The position numbers and the translations under genes were made by a program. Positions 35,006-44,145 of a stretch of 64,000 nt of DNA are shown here, in pieces; position 1 is the stretch's first letter, and each line of letters starts with the position of its first letter. The DNA is taken from the NCBI GenBank assembly GCA_023458755.1, contig JAEWYE010000051.1:1-64000 (forward strand). Reading direction: 5' to 3'. Source of the stretch: Bacillota bacterium. GTDB lineage: Bacteria; Bacillota; Clostridia; Oscillospirales; Acutalibacteraceae. The notes below the pieces were generated by a model. It was not told the origin of the DNA. It did not search any database and was given only the letters and a program-made list of their open reading frames with translations.

Positions 35006-35206
35006 TTATTCTTCCAGAATTGCCTGCACTCTGCCGACCTGATCGTCCTCCGTCAGCATGACTTTAATACCGTGCGGATGCGTCGGGCTGTTGGTCAGAA
35101 TACGCTTAACGTGACCGCGTGTCAATTTGCCTGTTGGCTGGTCTTTTTTCAGTACAATATCCACCAACGCGCCGATTTGTATATTTGCTCGAATTTGTCC
35201 GTTCAT
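35006..35206 (-). CDS. ywbE: YwbE family protein (DUF2196)
   Basis: 66 residues, opening MNGQIRANIQIGALVDIVLK and containing QPTGKLTRGHVKRILTNSPT then HPHGIKVMLTEDDQVGRV, the complete small YwbE family, whose function is unknown; the fold is SH3-like by sequence character. The ATG at 35206 is preferred, with GGAG 6 bases upstream. It follows the ArsC/Spx-like gene by 44 bases. Confidence 0.9.
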   Translation of the reverse strand: MNGQIRANIQIGALVDIVLKKDQPTGKLTRGHVKRILTNSPTHPHGIKVMLTEDDQVGRVQAILEE

Positions 35207-35250
35207 CCTGTTCTCCATTCTGCTTTATGTATTTTTGTGAAAATTTCTCG

Positions 35251-35586
35251 TTATTCCCACGTTTTCCAGATACCCGGCTGATAGCCGACCGTCGCCTGCT
35301 TGCCGTTGCGCACAATCGGCGTTTTAAAAAGCTTGGGGTTCTCCAGCAGCTTTTCGATTTTGTCACTTTCGTACGCCAGATAGCTTACGAGCGCGGCATC
35401 CGGAGATTTTTCGTCAATCAGTGCATCCAGACTGCCAACTGCTGTCCGGATACTTTGGAACTCCCCTTTGCTCATGCCAAATTTGGCAACGTCAATCAAC
35501 TGTACTTTAATTTTTCGCTCCTTAAAATAGCGCTCTGCTTTTTTCGTATCAAAGCATTTGGATTTTCCGAAAATTTGTATGTTCAT
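35251..35586 (-). CDS. ArsC/Spx-family thioredoxin-fold protein
   Basis: 111 residues. MNIQIFGKSKCFDTKKAERY holds a single Cys (residue 11) in C-x2-T form, as in the YffB/ArsC-like branch; the end of the fold has NPKLFKTPIVRNGKQATVGY with the cis-Pro and basic residue of ArsC-like proteins. It could be a glutaredoxin-linked reductase or a regulator of the Spx type; the lack of a second Cys argues against a CxxC thiol switch. GGAGG lies just upstream of the start. A perfect 15-bp palindrome precedes it (35601-35635). Confidence 0.82.
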   Translation of the reverse strand: MNIQIFGKSKCFDTKKAERYFKERKIKVQLIDVAKFGMSKGEFQSIRTAVGSLDALIDEKSPDAALVSYLAYESDKIEKLLENPKLFKTPIVRNGKQATVGYQPGIWKTWE

Positions 35587-35600
35587 ACAACCTCCAACAT

Positions 35601-35635
35601 ATGGGATATCTCGAAATACATTCGAGATATCCCAT
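35601..35635. repeat. Perfect 15-bp palindrome between yyaL and the ArsC-like gene
   Basis: ATGGGATATCTCGAA (35601-35615), 5-base loop, TTCGAGATATCCCAT (35621-35635). There is no T-tract on the minus strand, so it is not a standard terminator; it lies 15 bases upstream of the ArsC-like ATG and 8 bases after the yyaL stop. An operator or a transcript-processing hairpin would both fit. Confidence 0.6.
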
Positions 35636-35642
35636 GCTTGAT

Positions 35643-37673
35643 TTATTTGATTCTTTTCTCCAGCTCCGAAATGCCGTGAAACGGCGGAGAGCAAGCGTTA
35701 TTTTCACAAATATAATAGGTGGTCTGCTCCTCTTTGCTGCTGTAATCCTTTGTAAATTCCGCAATTTCGCCCAACTTTTGTTTGTTTTGCCCGTCTTTCA
35801 CCAAAACAGAGGTATTCGGCACAAAACACTTTTGAAAAACGCCCTGCATAGCCTTTAAATCCGACGGATTTTCCGCCACACAAACCACTTCACGCGACGG
35901 ATACAGCGCCAGCATGAAGGTCATCATGGCGAAGCTGTAACCCGCGGGATAATCCTGCACATTGGATGCAAGGCAGTGAAGCTGCTTTTCAGCCGATTCT
36001 TCAAGTCCCGGGTTCCCCGTCAGCTTTGCCAACTGAAGCATCGCATATGCGGCAACGGAATTTCCGGATGGAATTGCACCGTCGTACAGTTCTTTCGGTC
36101 TTGCTATCAAGCTTTCACTGTTTTTGCCGTATAAATAAAATCCGCCGTTTTGATCATCAAAAAAATCATCCATCAGTATTGTATGCAACCGCAAGGCTTT
36201 TGTCAAATAGTCGCAGTTAAAGGTCGCCTGATTCAGTTCAAGCAAAGCCCAAACGGTAAACGCATAGTCATCGACATGCCCGTTACCGGAGGATTCGCCG
36301 TCACGATACCGCACGAATAAATGTCCGTCTTCGGCTGTGAGCTTGCTTTCTAAGAAATCAACCGCTCGCTCGGCTGCTTGAAGATAGCGGTCATCGCCGA
36401 GAATCCGGTACGCTTTTGAAAAAGCGGCAATCATCAGCGCGTTCCAGGATGTCAGAATTTTATCATCTTTATGCAGAGAAGTTCGTTCCGTACGGTAAGA
36501 AAATATCTGTTTGCTCAGTTCTTCTATTTTTTCATCCGGTATGTCAAACTGCGGATGATCCAGCAGATTTGGGATGCTTTTTCCTTCAAAATTTCCCCTC
36601 TCGGTAATACCGAAATATTCATTGAAATAGTTCCCATCCGTTTCCCCTAAACAGGAACGTATTTCATCCGGTGTGAACACATAGTATTTGCCCTCTACGC
36701 CTTCGCTGTCCGCATCCTGTGCACAGTAAAAGCCGCCGTTCTCATCTGTCAGCTCCCGCAGAACATAATCCATCGTTTTGACCGCGACAGTCTTATACAG
36801 TTCCTCATGTGTAATTTGAAACGCTTCCAGATAAGCGATGGTAAGCAGAGCGTTATCATACAGCATTTTTTCAAAATGCGGCACCAGCCACTTTTCATCG
36901 GTCGAATAGCGGGAAAATCCAAAGCCGATGTGGTCAAAAATTCCGCCTCGATACATTTGGCGGAGCGTTTTCTCTGCCATTTCGAGGGCTCGGTCATTCT
37001 TCTCAAAATAGGCGTATCGCAGCAGAAATAAAAGATGATGGGGTGTCGGAAATTTCGGACTTGAACCAAACCCGCCATACTGCTCATCAAAGGTTTGGCT
37101 GAATGTCTGAAATGTTTCGTGCAGGATATCTTTGGATAGCCCCTTTTCCGAACTTTTCTCCTCTTGCTGCAGCAAAGCGGTGATTTCATCCGCGGAAACA
37201 AGCAGCTCCGAAGGATTGTTTTGCCATTGGTCAGCCACGGCAGAGAGAATATCCAGTATTCCGGGCATACGATACCGCGAATGCTTTGGAAAATAGGTGC
37301 CCGCGAAAACCGGTTTTTTATCGGGCGTGAGAATAACCGTAAGCGGCCACCCGCCCTGCCCGGTGAGCATTTGACAGACGCCCATGTAAACGGAATCGAT
37401 ATCCGGCCGTTCTTCTTTATCCACTTTAATCGCAACATAGGAACGGTTAAGAGCATTTGCCACTTCCTCGTCTTCAAACGATTCATGGGCCATCACGTGG
37501 CACCAGTGGCAGGTGCTGTAACCAATGCTCAAAAAAACAAGTTTGTTTTCCTCTTTGGCTTTGCGGAATGCTTCCTCTCCCCACGGGAACCAGTTGACCG
37601 GATTATGCGCGTGCTGGAGAAGGTAAGGGGATTTTTCATGGATTAATTTATTTGCTGTTCTGTTAATATTCAT
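35643..37673 (-). CDS. YyaL-like thioredoxin-domain protein (DUF255)
   Basis: 676 residues from ATG 37673, with GGAGG 8 bases upstream. The N-terminal 160 residues are a thioredoxin-like DUF255 domain: SPYLLQHAHNPVNWFPWGEE and a CxxC active site in STCHWCHVMAHESFED. The remainder is an (alpha/alpha)6-barrel like that of N-acylglucosamine epimerases (EKMLYDNALLTIAYLEAF, ILTSWNALMIAAFSKAYR). Close homologues occur from bacteria to human SPATA20; their reaction is unknown. Monocistronic or first of the arsC-ywbE transcript. Confidence 0.9.
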   Translation of the reverse strand: MNINRTANKLIHEKSPYLLQHAHNPVNWFPWGEEAFRKAKEENKLVFLSIGYSTCHWCHVMAHESFEDEEVANALNRSYVAIKVDKEERPDIDSVYMGVCQMLTGQGGWPLTVILTPDKKPVFAGTYFPKHSRYRMPGILDILSAVADQWQNNPSELLVSADEITALLQQEEKSSEKGLSKDILHETFQTFSQTFDEQYGGFGSSPKFPTPHHLLFLLRYAYFEKNDRALEMAEKTLRQMYRGGIFDHIGFGFSRYSTDEKWLVPHFEKMLYDNALLTIAYLEAFQITHEELYKTVAVKTMDYVLRELTDENGGFYCAQDADSEGVEGKYYVFTPDEIRSCLGETDGNYFNEYFGITERGNFEGKSIPNLLDHPQFDIPDEKIEELSKQIFSYRTERTSLHKDDKILTSWNALMIAAFSKAYRILGDDRYLQAAERAVDFLESKLTAEDGHLFVRYRDGESSGNGHVDDYAFTVWALLELNQATFNCDYLTKALRLHTILMDDFFDDQNGGFYLYGKNSESLIARPKELYDGAIPSGNSVAAYAMLQLAKLTGNPGLEESAEKQLHCLASNVQDYPAGYSFAMMTFMLALYPSREVVCVAENPSDLKAMQGVFQKCFVPNTSVLVKDGQNKQKLGEIAEFTKDYSSKEEQTTYYICENNACSPPFHGISELEKRIK

Positions 37674-37799
37674 AGTGTCATCCTCCAAAAGCAATTTCTT
37701 GGGTAATCACTTAAAAATGGTATGAATTTCAATATGGATATTGTTGTCTGCACACTACCCAATGATTCAAAAATTCTAACATTTTCTTTCTAAAAAAGC

Positions 37800-37838
37800 A
37801 AAGCATGAAGACAAAATTTCTGTCTTCATGCTTTTGTT
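37800..37838. terminator. Terminator after the MacB-type permease gene
   Basis: AAAGCATGAAGACA (37800-37813) and its exact complement (37821-37834) with a 7-nt loop. T-rich flanks on both strands (TTGTTTT; GCTTTTTT) support two-way use. Confidence 0.85.
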
Positions 37839-37868
37839 TTATTTCCTGCTTTCTTATGGAATGGTTTA

Positions 37869-39056
37869 TTATTCGTAATTCAACGCGTCGATTGGCTTGA
37901 GTTTGGAAGCCTTGCTTGCGGGATAAATTCCAAACACTATGCCAACCACTGCCGAGAATAAAAATGCGGCCAGAACGATAGAGGGCGACGTGATAACGGC
38001 TTGATTGATAATCTTGGGTAGAATCAAATCAAGCCCGGAACCAAGCAGGACACCGACGATGCCTCCTACCAGACTGATAAACATTGCCTCAATCAAAAAT
38101 TGCAGCATGATGTCTTTCCGTTTTGCGCCGATTGCTTTGCGGATACCGATTTCGCGTGTGCGCTCCACAACGGACACCAGCATGATATTCATAATGCCGA
38201 TTCCGCCTACAATGAGGGAAATAGAAGCAATTCCGCCAAGCATCATCGCCATTGTATTTGACGTTTGACTGCTGGTCTCAAGCAGCTGGCTCTGGCTAAG
38301 CACACGGAACTGCGTGGAATCCTCGTTGTATTTTTGCAGCAGGAACATGTTTAATTCATTGGAGGCCTGCGTAACATCGTCTTCGGTTTTCGCCCCGACA
38401 TAATAGGTTTTCACACTTGTATTCTTCAAAAACCGCTCCGCTGTAGAAAGCGGCATAATCACGCGGTTATCATTGGAACCCGAAGAAGAAGTCCCCTTGC
38501 TTTCCAAGATACCGATAATCTTAAAGTTTGTACCGTTCAGCGAAATATTCTGCCCAACTAGCGTTTCGTATTGACTGGATTTCATATCGGGGTAAATATT
38601 TTGCAGCACTTCGATTCCGACATCCACCACCTTATAGCGGTTATCCACATCATCCTGTGTGATAAACCTGCCGAGCGCGGTATGAACGTCACGGATATCC
38701 TCATATTCGGGAACGGATGCTTCCACAGAAGTCGTTGAGCTGTTCGTGCCGGCCTTTGCGGTTGCCGAGCCGGAAATCTGCGGAGCGACACTTTTAATGG
38801 CAGAATAGGTTTTAAGGGTGGTAATATCTGCTGTCGTCAAGCTCGTTGCTTTACTGCCGGTAAGACTGACGGTAAGCAAATTGGTACCCATATTTTGAAT
38901 AGCGGTGGTAATGGCCTGTCTGGAACCATTACCGATTGCGATCATGACAATAACGGAGGAAATACCGATAATGATACCGAGCATAGTCAAAAATGACCGC
39001 ATTTTATTGGAGAGAATGGATTTCATCGCCATTTTAATAGCCTGTGTGAACTTCAT
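37869..39056 (-). CDS. MacB-type ABC transporter permease (FtsX-like)
   Basis: 395 residues. MKFTQAIKMAMKSILSNKMR and FLTMLGIIIGISSVIVMIAI form the first helix of MacB; an extracytoplasmic MacB_PCD domain (about 45-260) follows, then three C-terminal helices with MLVSVVERTREIGIRKAIGA, the FtsX/MacB signature. In Gram-positive bacteria such systems export peptides or lipophilic compounds by mechanotransmission. It overlaps nothing but starts one base after the ATPase stop; together with the upstream adaptor it makes a MacA-MacB tripartite-like operon without an outer-membrane partner. Confidence 0.92.
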   Translation of the reverse strand: MKFTQAIKMAMKSILSNKMRSFLTMLGIIIGISSVIVMIAIGNGSRQAITTAIQNMGTNLLTVSLTGSKATSLTTADITTLKTYSAIKSVAPQISGSATAKAGTNSSTTSVEASVPEYEDIRDVHTALGRFITQDDVDNRYKVVDVGIEVLQNIYPDMKSSQYETLVGQNISLNGTNFKIIGILESKGTSSSGSNDNRVIMPLSTAERFLKNTSVKTYYVGAKTEDDVTQASNELNMFLLQKYNEDSTQFRVLSQSQLLETSSQTSNTMAMMLGGIASISLIVGGIGIMNIMLVSVVERTREIGIRKAIGAKRKDIMLQFLIEAMFISLVGGIVGVLLGSGLDLILPKIINQAVITSPSIVLAAFLFSAVVGIVFGIYPASKASKLKPIDALNYE

Positions 39057-39057
39057 T

Positions 39058-39744
39058 CTACCTCACCACCTTCTCATCCGAGACAATTTGGCCATCCATA
39101 ATATGAATGACCCGGTTTGCCTGCTCCGCTACATGCATATCATGCGTAATCAGCACAATCGTGTTCCCCTGCTTGTTTAAATTCTTTAAAATGTTCAGAA
39201 CTTCCACGCCTGTGTGACTGTCCAGATTTCCGGTCGGTTCATCCGCAAGAATGACCGGTGGCTTTGTAATCAGAGCCCGCGCAATCGCCACCCTTTGCTG
39301 CTGACCGCCGGAAAGCTCGTTTGGCGTATGGTGCATTCGGTCTTCCAGTCCCACGCTGCGAAGTGCGTCGATTGCCCGCTCGCGCCGTTCCTTGCTGCCA
39401 ATACCCCGATAAATGAGCGGAAGCTCCACGTTCTCAATCGCGTTCAGCTTACTGAGAAGATTAAACTTTTGAAAAACAAAGCCGATTGTCCGGTTGCGGA
39501 ATTCCGAAAGTCGGTTGTCATCAAAGGAACCGATTTCCTGTCCGTTAATTTTGTAGCTCCCCGAAGTTGCCGTATCCAGGCACCCGATGATATTCATCAA
39601 GGTGGATTTGCCGGAACCGGACGGACCGACGACGGCGGCAAATTCATGCTCCCGAATCGACAGGGAAACATTATTTAAAGCGTGAACACTGTTTTCCCCA
39701 ATCGTATAAGTTTTATAAAGATCCGTTATTTCAATAAGCGGCAT
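39058..39744 (-). CDS. MacB/LolD-type ABC transporter ATP-binding protein
   Basis: 228 residues. Walker A VGPSGSGKSTLMNIIGCLD, signature ELSGGQQQRVAIARALI, Walker B VILADEPTGNLDS and switch IVLITHDMHVAEQANRV. Typical 3-helix MacB-subfamily ATPase encoded apart from its permease, as usual in Firmicutes. AGGAG lies 8 bases before the start, 21 bases after the adaptor gene. Confidence 0.95.
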   Translation of the reverse strand: MPLIEITDLYKTYTIGENSVHALNNVSLSIREHEFAAVVGPSGSGKSTLMNIIGCLDTATSGSYKINGQEIGSFDDNRLSEFRNRTIGFVFQKFNLLSKLNAIENVELPLIYRGIGSKERRERAIDALRSVGLEDRMHHTPNELSGGQQQRVAIARALITKPPVILADEPTGNLDSHTGVEVLNILKNLNKQGNTIVLITHDMHVAEQANRVIHIMDGQIVSDEKVVR

Positions 39745-39765
39745 TCCATCATCTCCTCTGATTTC

Positions 39766-41625
39766 TCATCCGTTTCCGCCGGTGCCGCCATTGAACGTTC
39801 TGTCTGTGGTGCCTGTTCCGCCTCCAGTTCCACCGGTTGTACCGCCGGTAGTGCCGCCTGCCGCATTTCCATTGGCTGTGTTGCCCCCTGTGGTTCCGGT
39901 GCCTGCGTTATTGCTGCCGCTCACCGTATTGCCGGTTCCGGTTCTGGTTTTGGTGCGGGTGCTGTATCCGCCGGTGCCGCCTGTCATGCCGCCCATGCCG
40001 CCCATACCTCCGCCAAAGGCAGAAAAGTTATTGGTTGCGCTTTGTGAGTTGTTCAAACTTGCGATTGCGGATTTGCTGACAGTGGTTGCAACAGCCACCT
40101 TGTCACCGGCGCTCAGGCCGCTGACAACTTCCACGGTATCTGTATTGGCAAGACCGATTGTAATTTGTTTGCCGTATTTTTGCAGCAGTTCCATACTGTT
40201 GACATTGTTCATCTGAATGCTCTTTCCGTTGGAATCGAAAAGCCCGTCTGACGAAAGCACATACGCTGTGGTTCCGCGTTTATTCAGAATTGCACTGGCA
40301 GGCAGTGTCACCACGTTTTCTTTGCTCTGTGTGATAATGGAAACATTGGTGTTCATGCCGATCATGATGCCTTCCGGATTGTTGACCGTGACCGTTACGC
40401 TGTAGTTGGTTACACCGTTTGACGCGGTACCGATCGGGTCAACCTGTACGACGGAACCGGTAAAGGTTTTGCCTGATATCGCATCCAAGGTAATATTAGC
40501 TTTTTGGCCCACCTGCACCTTAGCGATATCCAACTCATCAACGGATACGACGGTTTCCATTGCACTCTTGTTGATGATTGTCGCGACAGTTCCGTTGGAA
40601 GCGACACTGGAACCGTTTTTCACGGCAAGCTCTGCGATGATGCCGTCAATCGGACTTGTGATGGTATCCTTGGCCGCTGCGGTCTGTGCGTCCGCAAGGT
40701 CTTTCTGTGCCGACGTTACCGCGCTTTGCTTCATTTGAATGTCGCTTTCCACCGAATCGCTGTTCAGTTTAAAGAGCGCGGCATTCTTGCTGACCATCTG
40801 ATTTTCACTTACATAGACATTGGAGATGATTCCGCTGCCGTTTGATGAAATAGGAATGTACTTGACAAGTGCAAATGTACCGCTGCCCGCCGTTACGCCC
40901 GCTGAAGTGGCAACCGTTGCGGTATCGCCAACCTGCGGGTCATCTGAAGCAATCGTAACGGTCACACCGCCGGAACTGCTTTGTCCGCCCTGTCCGGAAC
41001 CGCCTGAGGAGCCGGAAGAAGTGACCGTGCCGGTATATGTTTTTTTCGCTGCGGTATCCGTAACTTTCACCGTATCGCCTATTTTCAGCGATGCTGTAGA
41101 ACTGACGGATACCGTCATTGCCCGCTCGGTAGAAATCACAGCAAGATTCCCCAAAGATTTTATCGTGGAAAGATCATCGCCGGCAGACGCGATAACGGAT
41201 TTCACTTTGCCTGCCACCGGAGCTTTGATGGTGAGATTATTAAGACTTTGTTCCGACTGCGTCAAAGCGTTTTTAGCGGAAGTCAGCGCGTTTTGTTTTT
41301 GCAGAATGGTTTGTGCCGAATTGGTATCGCTGATATGCGCAATCGTCTGACCTGCTTTTACGGTATCCCCCTGCTTGACCGGCAGGCTGTCGATTGTTCC
41401 CGCGTTTACCGCCGTAAGGGAGTATTCCGTAGAATCCGAAATAGTTCCGCTGCCCGTCACCGTAATTTCAACGTTTCCCGTCGTTGCCTGAGCGGTTCGG
41501 AATGTTGTGGTGGAATCCGAAGAACCGGATTTCGCAAAAGCGGTAATACCGATAACTCCTCCGACTATCACAACAAAAGCTGCAGAAGCTATTACAATAA
41601 TTCTTGTTCGCTTCTTCTTTGTCAT
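39766..41625 (-). CDS. HlyD/MacA-type membrane fusion protein with Gly-rich C-terminal tail
   Basis: 619 residues from ATG 41625 (GGAGG 9 bases upstream). One N-terminal anchor helix (VIASAAFVVIVGGVIGITAF), then a HlyD/RND-adaptor body: biotinyl-lipoyl-like halves (VKQGDTVKAGQTIAHISDT; DTITSPIDGIIAELAVKNGS), an alpha-helical hairpin between them and beta-barrel segments to about residue 525. The last 83 residues are low-complexity Gly/Thr/Asn (GGGMGGMGGMTGG and GGTTGGTTGGTGGG), unlike usual MacA homologues. A second lipoyl-like insert near 200-270 also makes it longer than the common 400 residues. It bridges the permease to the wall side. Confidence 0.88.
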   Translation of the reverse strand: MTKKKRTRIIVIASAAFVVIVGGVIGITAFAKSGSSDSTTTFRTAQATTGNVEITVTGSGTISDSTEYSLTAVNAGTIDSLPVKQGDTVKAGQTIAHISDTNSAQTILQKQNALTSAKNALTQSEQSLNNLTIKAPVAGKVKSVIASAGDDLSTIKSLGNLAVISTERAMTVSVSSTASLKIGDTVKVTDTAAKKTYTGTVTSSGSSGGSGQGGQSSSGGVTVTIASDDPQVGDTATVATSAGVTAGSGTFALVKYIPISSNGSGIISNVYVSENQMVSKNAALFKLNSDSVESDIQMKQSAVTSAQKDLADAQTAAAKDTITSPIDGIIAELAVKNGSSVASNGTVATIINKSAMETVVSVDELDIAKVQVGQKANITLDAISGKTFTGSVVQVDPIGTASNGVTNYSVTVTVNNPEGIMIGMNTNVSIITQSKENVVTLPASAILNKRGTTAYVLSSDGLFDSNGKSIQMNNVNSMELLQKYGKQITIGLANTDTVEVVSGLSAGDKVAVATTVSKSAIASLNNSQSATNNFSAFGGGMGGMGGMTGGTGGYSTRTKTRTGTGNTVSGSNNAGTGTTGGNTANGNAAGGTTGGTTGGTGGGTGTTDRTFNGGTGGNG

Positions 41626-41784
41626 ACCATAATTCCTCCATCTGCATAATTTGTGTTTATCCGATGATTTCAATGTTCAAAGTATAGGAGGACAATGTGA
41701 ATGGCAAGTGAAAGCCCGGTGAATTTATGCAGATTTTGCAACGAAAGTTTGTAATGTTTTCTCACGATTTTCAGCAAAAAACAA

Positions 41785-41813
41785 GTGCACATATTCAAAA
41801 CTGAAATGTGCAC
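41785..41813 (-). terminator. Terminator of recQ
   Basis: GTGCACAT (41785-41792) and ATGTGCAC (41806-41813) with flanking complementarity; the minus-strand reading continues TTGTTTTTTGC. It lies 31 bases after the recQ stop. Confidence 0.65.
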
Positions 41814-41843
41814 CGTTTCTATTGCGAAATAGAATCCGCTGTT

Positions 41844-44000
41844 TTAATTCGTTTTTGCCAGCACAAATTTAATTGCGGCATAGCTGATTTCTTCGGGCAA
41901 TGCATCCTTAATAGGCTTCAGTCTGTCGCCGCCGACCTGCTCAATGGCGTCCATGATTTGTGCCTGCTGTTTCTCACTGACAATTGCTGATACATCTATC
42001 GGCATACCCTGCACATAGCAGTCGAGCAAATGCCCTTCAACCGTGCTGGAAGTAAGCCCGCGCTGCACCGCAATTTCGCTTATAGATAAACCGGTTCGGT
42101 AAAGGTCATAACTTGTACGCTTTGTATCGGTTCCGGGTTTTGCGGGTTTCTCATGGTATTTCGGTTCCACGCTGAAAAATGCGCTCTTGTCCACCGCAAC
42201 TTGATTCTTCTCAACATAATCCTGAATCGCTGATAAAAAGTGCCCGCCGTATTTTTCAAGCTTATGCGCGCCAACGCCCTTTATGGTCAGCAATTCGCTG
42301 TTTTGAGTCGGGTATTTCCCGCTCATTTCGTGCAAGGTTACATCGGAAAACACAACGTAAGGAGGTACATTTTCCTCTTCGGCGATTTTTTTGCGCAGCT
42401 CCCGCAAAATTTCAAACAACGTCGCATCCGTTTGCGTATTTTCTTTTGAAATTGCCTGCTGCTTTTGGATTGCCCGTTTAATGATAACCTTTCGTTTTCC
42501 AGTCAGCACCTCATATGAGGATGGATTTAATTTCAGAATCGGGTATTTATCCCCTGCCAGCTCCACACTGCCCTCCGTAATTAAAAAGGAAATCAGCTCC
42601 TGAACCGTTGAGTCAGCATATTCTTTCATAATTCCATAGGTGGAAAGCCGGTCAAACCCCATTTCGGCTATTTTTTGCGTGTGTCTGCCGCGAAGTATGC
42701 CGCAAATAACGCCGCTGCCGAACCGCTCCCCCGCACGTTTGATGCACGACATGATTTTTTGCGCTTCAACTGTAATATCCGTCTGTTCGGTTTCATTATT
42801 GCAGTTGCCGCAGTTCCCGCAATTTTCGTCTTCCCGCACCGCCGTATCACCAAAATAATGAAGGATATAAGCGCGCAAACATTTGTCGGTGTTGCAGTAA
42901 TCCACCATTTCATTCAGTTTTTTGTACTCGGCGGATTTATCGGTATTATCACTGCTGTTTTCGATAAAGAACTTGTTGGTTATAATATCGGACGCGGAAA
43001 AATAGAGAATACACTCTGCTCTTTCGCCGTCCCGCCCTGCCCTGCCCGCTTCCTGATAATAACTTTCCATATTTTTCGGCATGTTGTAATGAATGACAAA
43101 AGAGACATTGGATTTATCAATACCCATACCGAACGCGTTCGTTGCTGCCATAATGTTGATGCGGTCATAAAGAAAATCTTCCTGATTCTGGGCACGCTCG
43201 TTTTCCGAAAGGCCGGCATGATACCGCAATGTCGGAAACCCTGCCTCATTGAGCCGCTCACAAAGCATTTCTACCGTTTTTCTGGTTGCGGCATAGATGA
43301 TTCCGCATTTTCCTTTGTTGTTTTCCAGATATTTAACAAGTGCCTGCATTTTATTTTTGGGTTTTGCAACTTCAAAGTATAAATTTTCACGGTCAAAGCC
43401 TGTCGTTAAGGTATATGGATCCTCCAACTTTAGCAGCTTGATGATGTCCTCTTTAACCTGCGGGGTTGCGGTTGCGGTAAATGCCGCAATCACCGGTCTG
43501 TGCGGGAGGGAAGCAACCATATTTGCAATTGTTGTGTAGCTGGGGCGAAAATCATGTCCCCACTGCGAAACACAATGCGCCTCGTCTACCGCTACCATGG
43601 ATACAGCGAGATTTTTCATCAGCGCTAAGAAATCAGCATTTTCAAGGCGCTCCGGAGCCACATAAATCAGGCTGTACCTACCGCTCCTCGCATTGCTGAT
43701 AACGCGGTCGAGCTGCAAATTGCTTAAAGAACTGTTTATGTATGCCGCTTTGATTCCGGACTGTGAAAGGGAATCCACCTGATCCTTCATGAGCGAAATC
43801 AGCGGCGATATCACAATGGTGATGCCGTCCATCATCATTGCGGGTATTTGAAAGCAGATGGACTTACCCGCGCCGGTCGGCATAACGGCGAGGACATCCT
43901 TCCCGCTTAAAATCTGTTCGATAATTTGTTTTTGTCCACTTCTGAATTCATCGTATCCAAAATACTGTTTGAGAAGTGCCTGCATATCTTTGTTTTCCAA
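41844..44000 (-). CDS. recQ: ATP-dependent DNA helicase RecQ
   Basis: 718 residues. SF2 helicase motifs: MPTGAGKSICFQIP (Walker A), VVDEAHCVSQWGHDFRPSY (DEAH), AFTATATPQVKEDI, and MGIDKSNVSFVIHYNMPKNM with QEAGRAGRDG. The RecQ-C zinc site uses CLRAYILHYFGD and CGNCGNC near 385-408, followed by winged-helix RQC, an HRDC domain (about 515-600), and a C-terminal HTH_40 domain (DLYRTGLSISEIAVQRGLTS). It unwinds DNA 3' to 5' during recombination repair. The start is TTG, placed 7 bases after AGGTGG. A promoter lies at 44032-44060. Confidence 0.95.
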   Translation of the reverse strand: MENKDMQALLKQYFGYDEFRSGQKQIIEQILSGKDVLAVMPTGAGKSICFQIPAMMMDGITIVISPLISLMKDQVDSLSQSGIKAAYINSSLSNLQLDRVISNARSGRYSLIYVAPERLENADFLALMKNLAVSMVAVDEAHCVSQWGHDFRPSYTTIANMVASLPHRPVIAAFTATATPQVKEDIIKLLKLEDPYTLTTGFDRENLYFEVAKPKNKMQALVKYLENNKGKCGIIYAATRKTVEMLCERLNEAGFPTLRYHAGLSENERAQNQEDFLYDRINIMAATNAFGMGIDKSNVSFVIHYNMPKNMESYYQEAGRAGRDGERAECILYFSASDIITNKFFIENSSDNTDKSAEYKKLNEMVDYCNTDKCLRAYILHYFGDTAVREDENCGNCGNCNNETEQTDITVEAQKIMSCIKRAGERFGSGVICGILRGRHTQKIAEMGFDRLSTYGIMKEYADSTVQELISFLITEGSVELAGDKYPILKLNPSSYEVLTGKRKVIIKRAIQKQQAISKENTQTDATLFEILRELRKKIAEEENVPPYVVFSDVTLHEMSGKYPTQNSELLTIKGVGAHKLEKYGGHFLSAIQDYVEKNQVAVDKSAFFSVEPKYHEKPAKPGTDTKRTSYDLYRTGLSISEIAVQRGLTSSTVEGHLLDCYVQGMPIDVSAIVSEKQQAQIMDAIEQVGGDRLKPIKDALPEEISYAAIKFVLAKTN

Positions 44001-44031
44001 TCTGTTACCACCTATTTTTTCTTATATTTAT

Positions 44032-44060
44032 AGTATAATGTATTTTCTTGTACCCTACAA
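44032..44060 (-). promoter_or_regulatory. Promoter of recQ
   Basis: On the minus strand TTGTAG (44060-44055), 17-base spacer, TATACT (44037-44032), 32 bases before the start codon. Confidence 0.65.
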
Positions 44061-44083
44061 GTTTGTTTATTGAAAACTTTCCC

Positions 44084-44114
44084 TTGACTCTGACGTTACG
44101 TCATAGAGTATGCT
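44084..44114 (+). promoter_or_regulatory. MerR-type autoregulated promoter with 19-bp spacer and operator
   Basis: TTGACT (44084-44089) and TATGCT (44109-44114) are 19 bases apart, the stretched spacing characteristic of MerR-activated promoters. The spacer is an imperfect palindrome, ACTCTGACGT then ACGTCATAGAGT (44087-44109), of the CTCTGACGTTACGTC type known for MerR/TipA-like regulators. The regulator gene begins 32 bases downstream. Confidence 0.8.
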
Positions 44115-44145
44115 ATACTCATAAGGCAAGGAGATGACGGAAAAC

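Noticed and set aside
39782..40216. 144-codon plus-strand ORF rich in Pro/Val
   Set aside because: It is the mirror image of the Gly/Thr-rich tail of the adaptor gene; low complexity explains the open frame.
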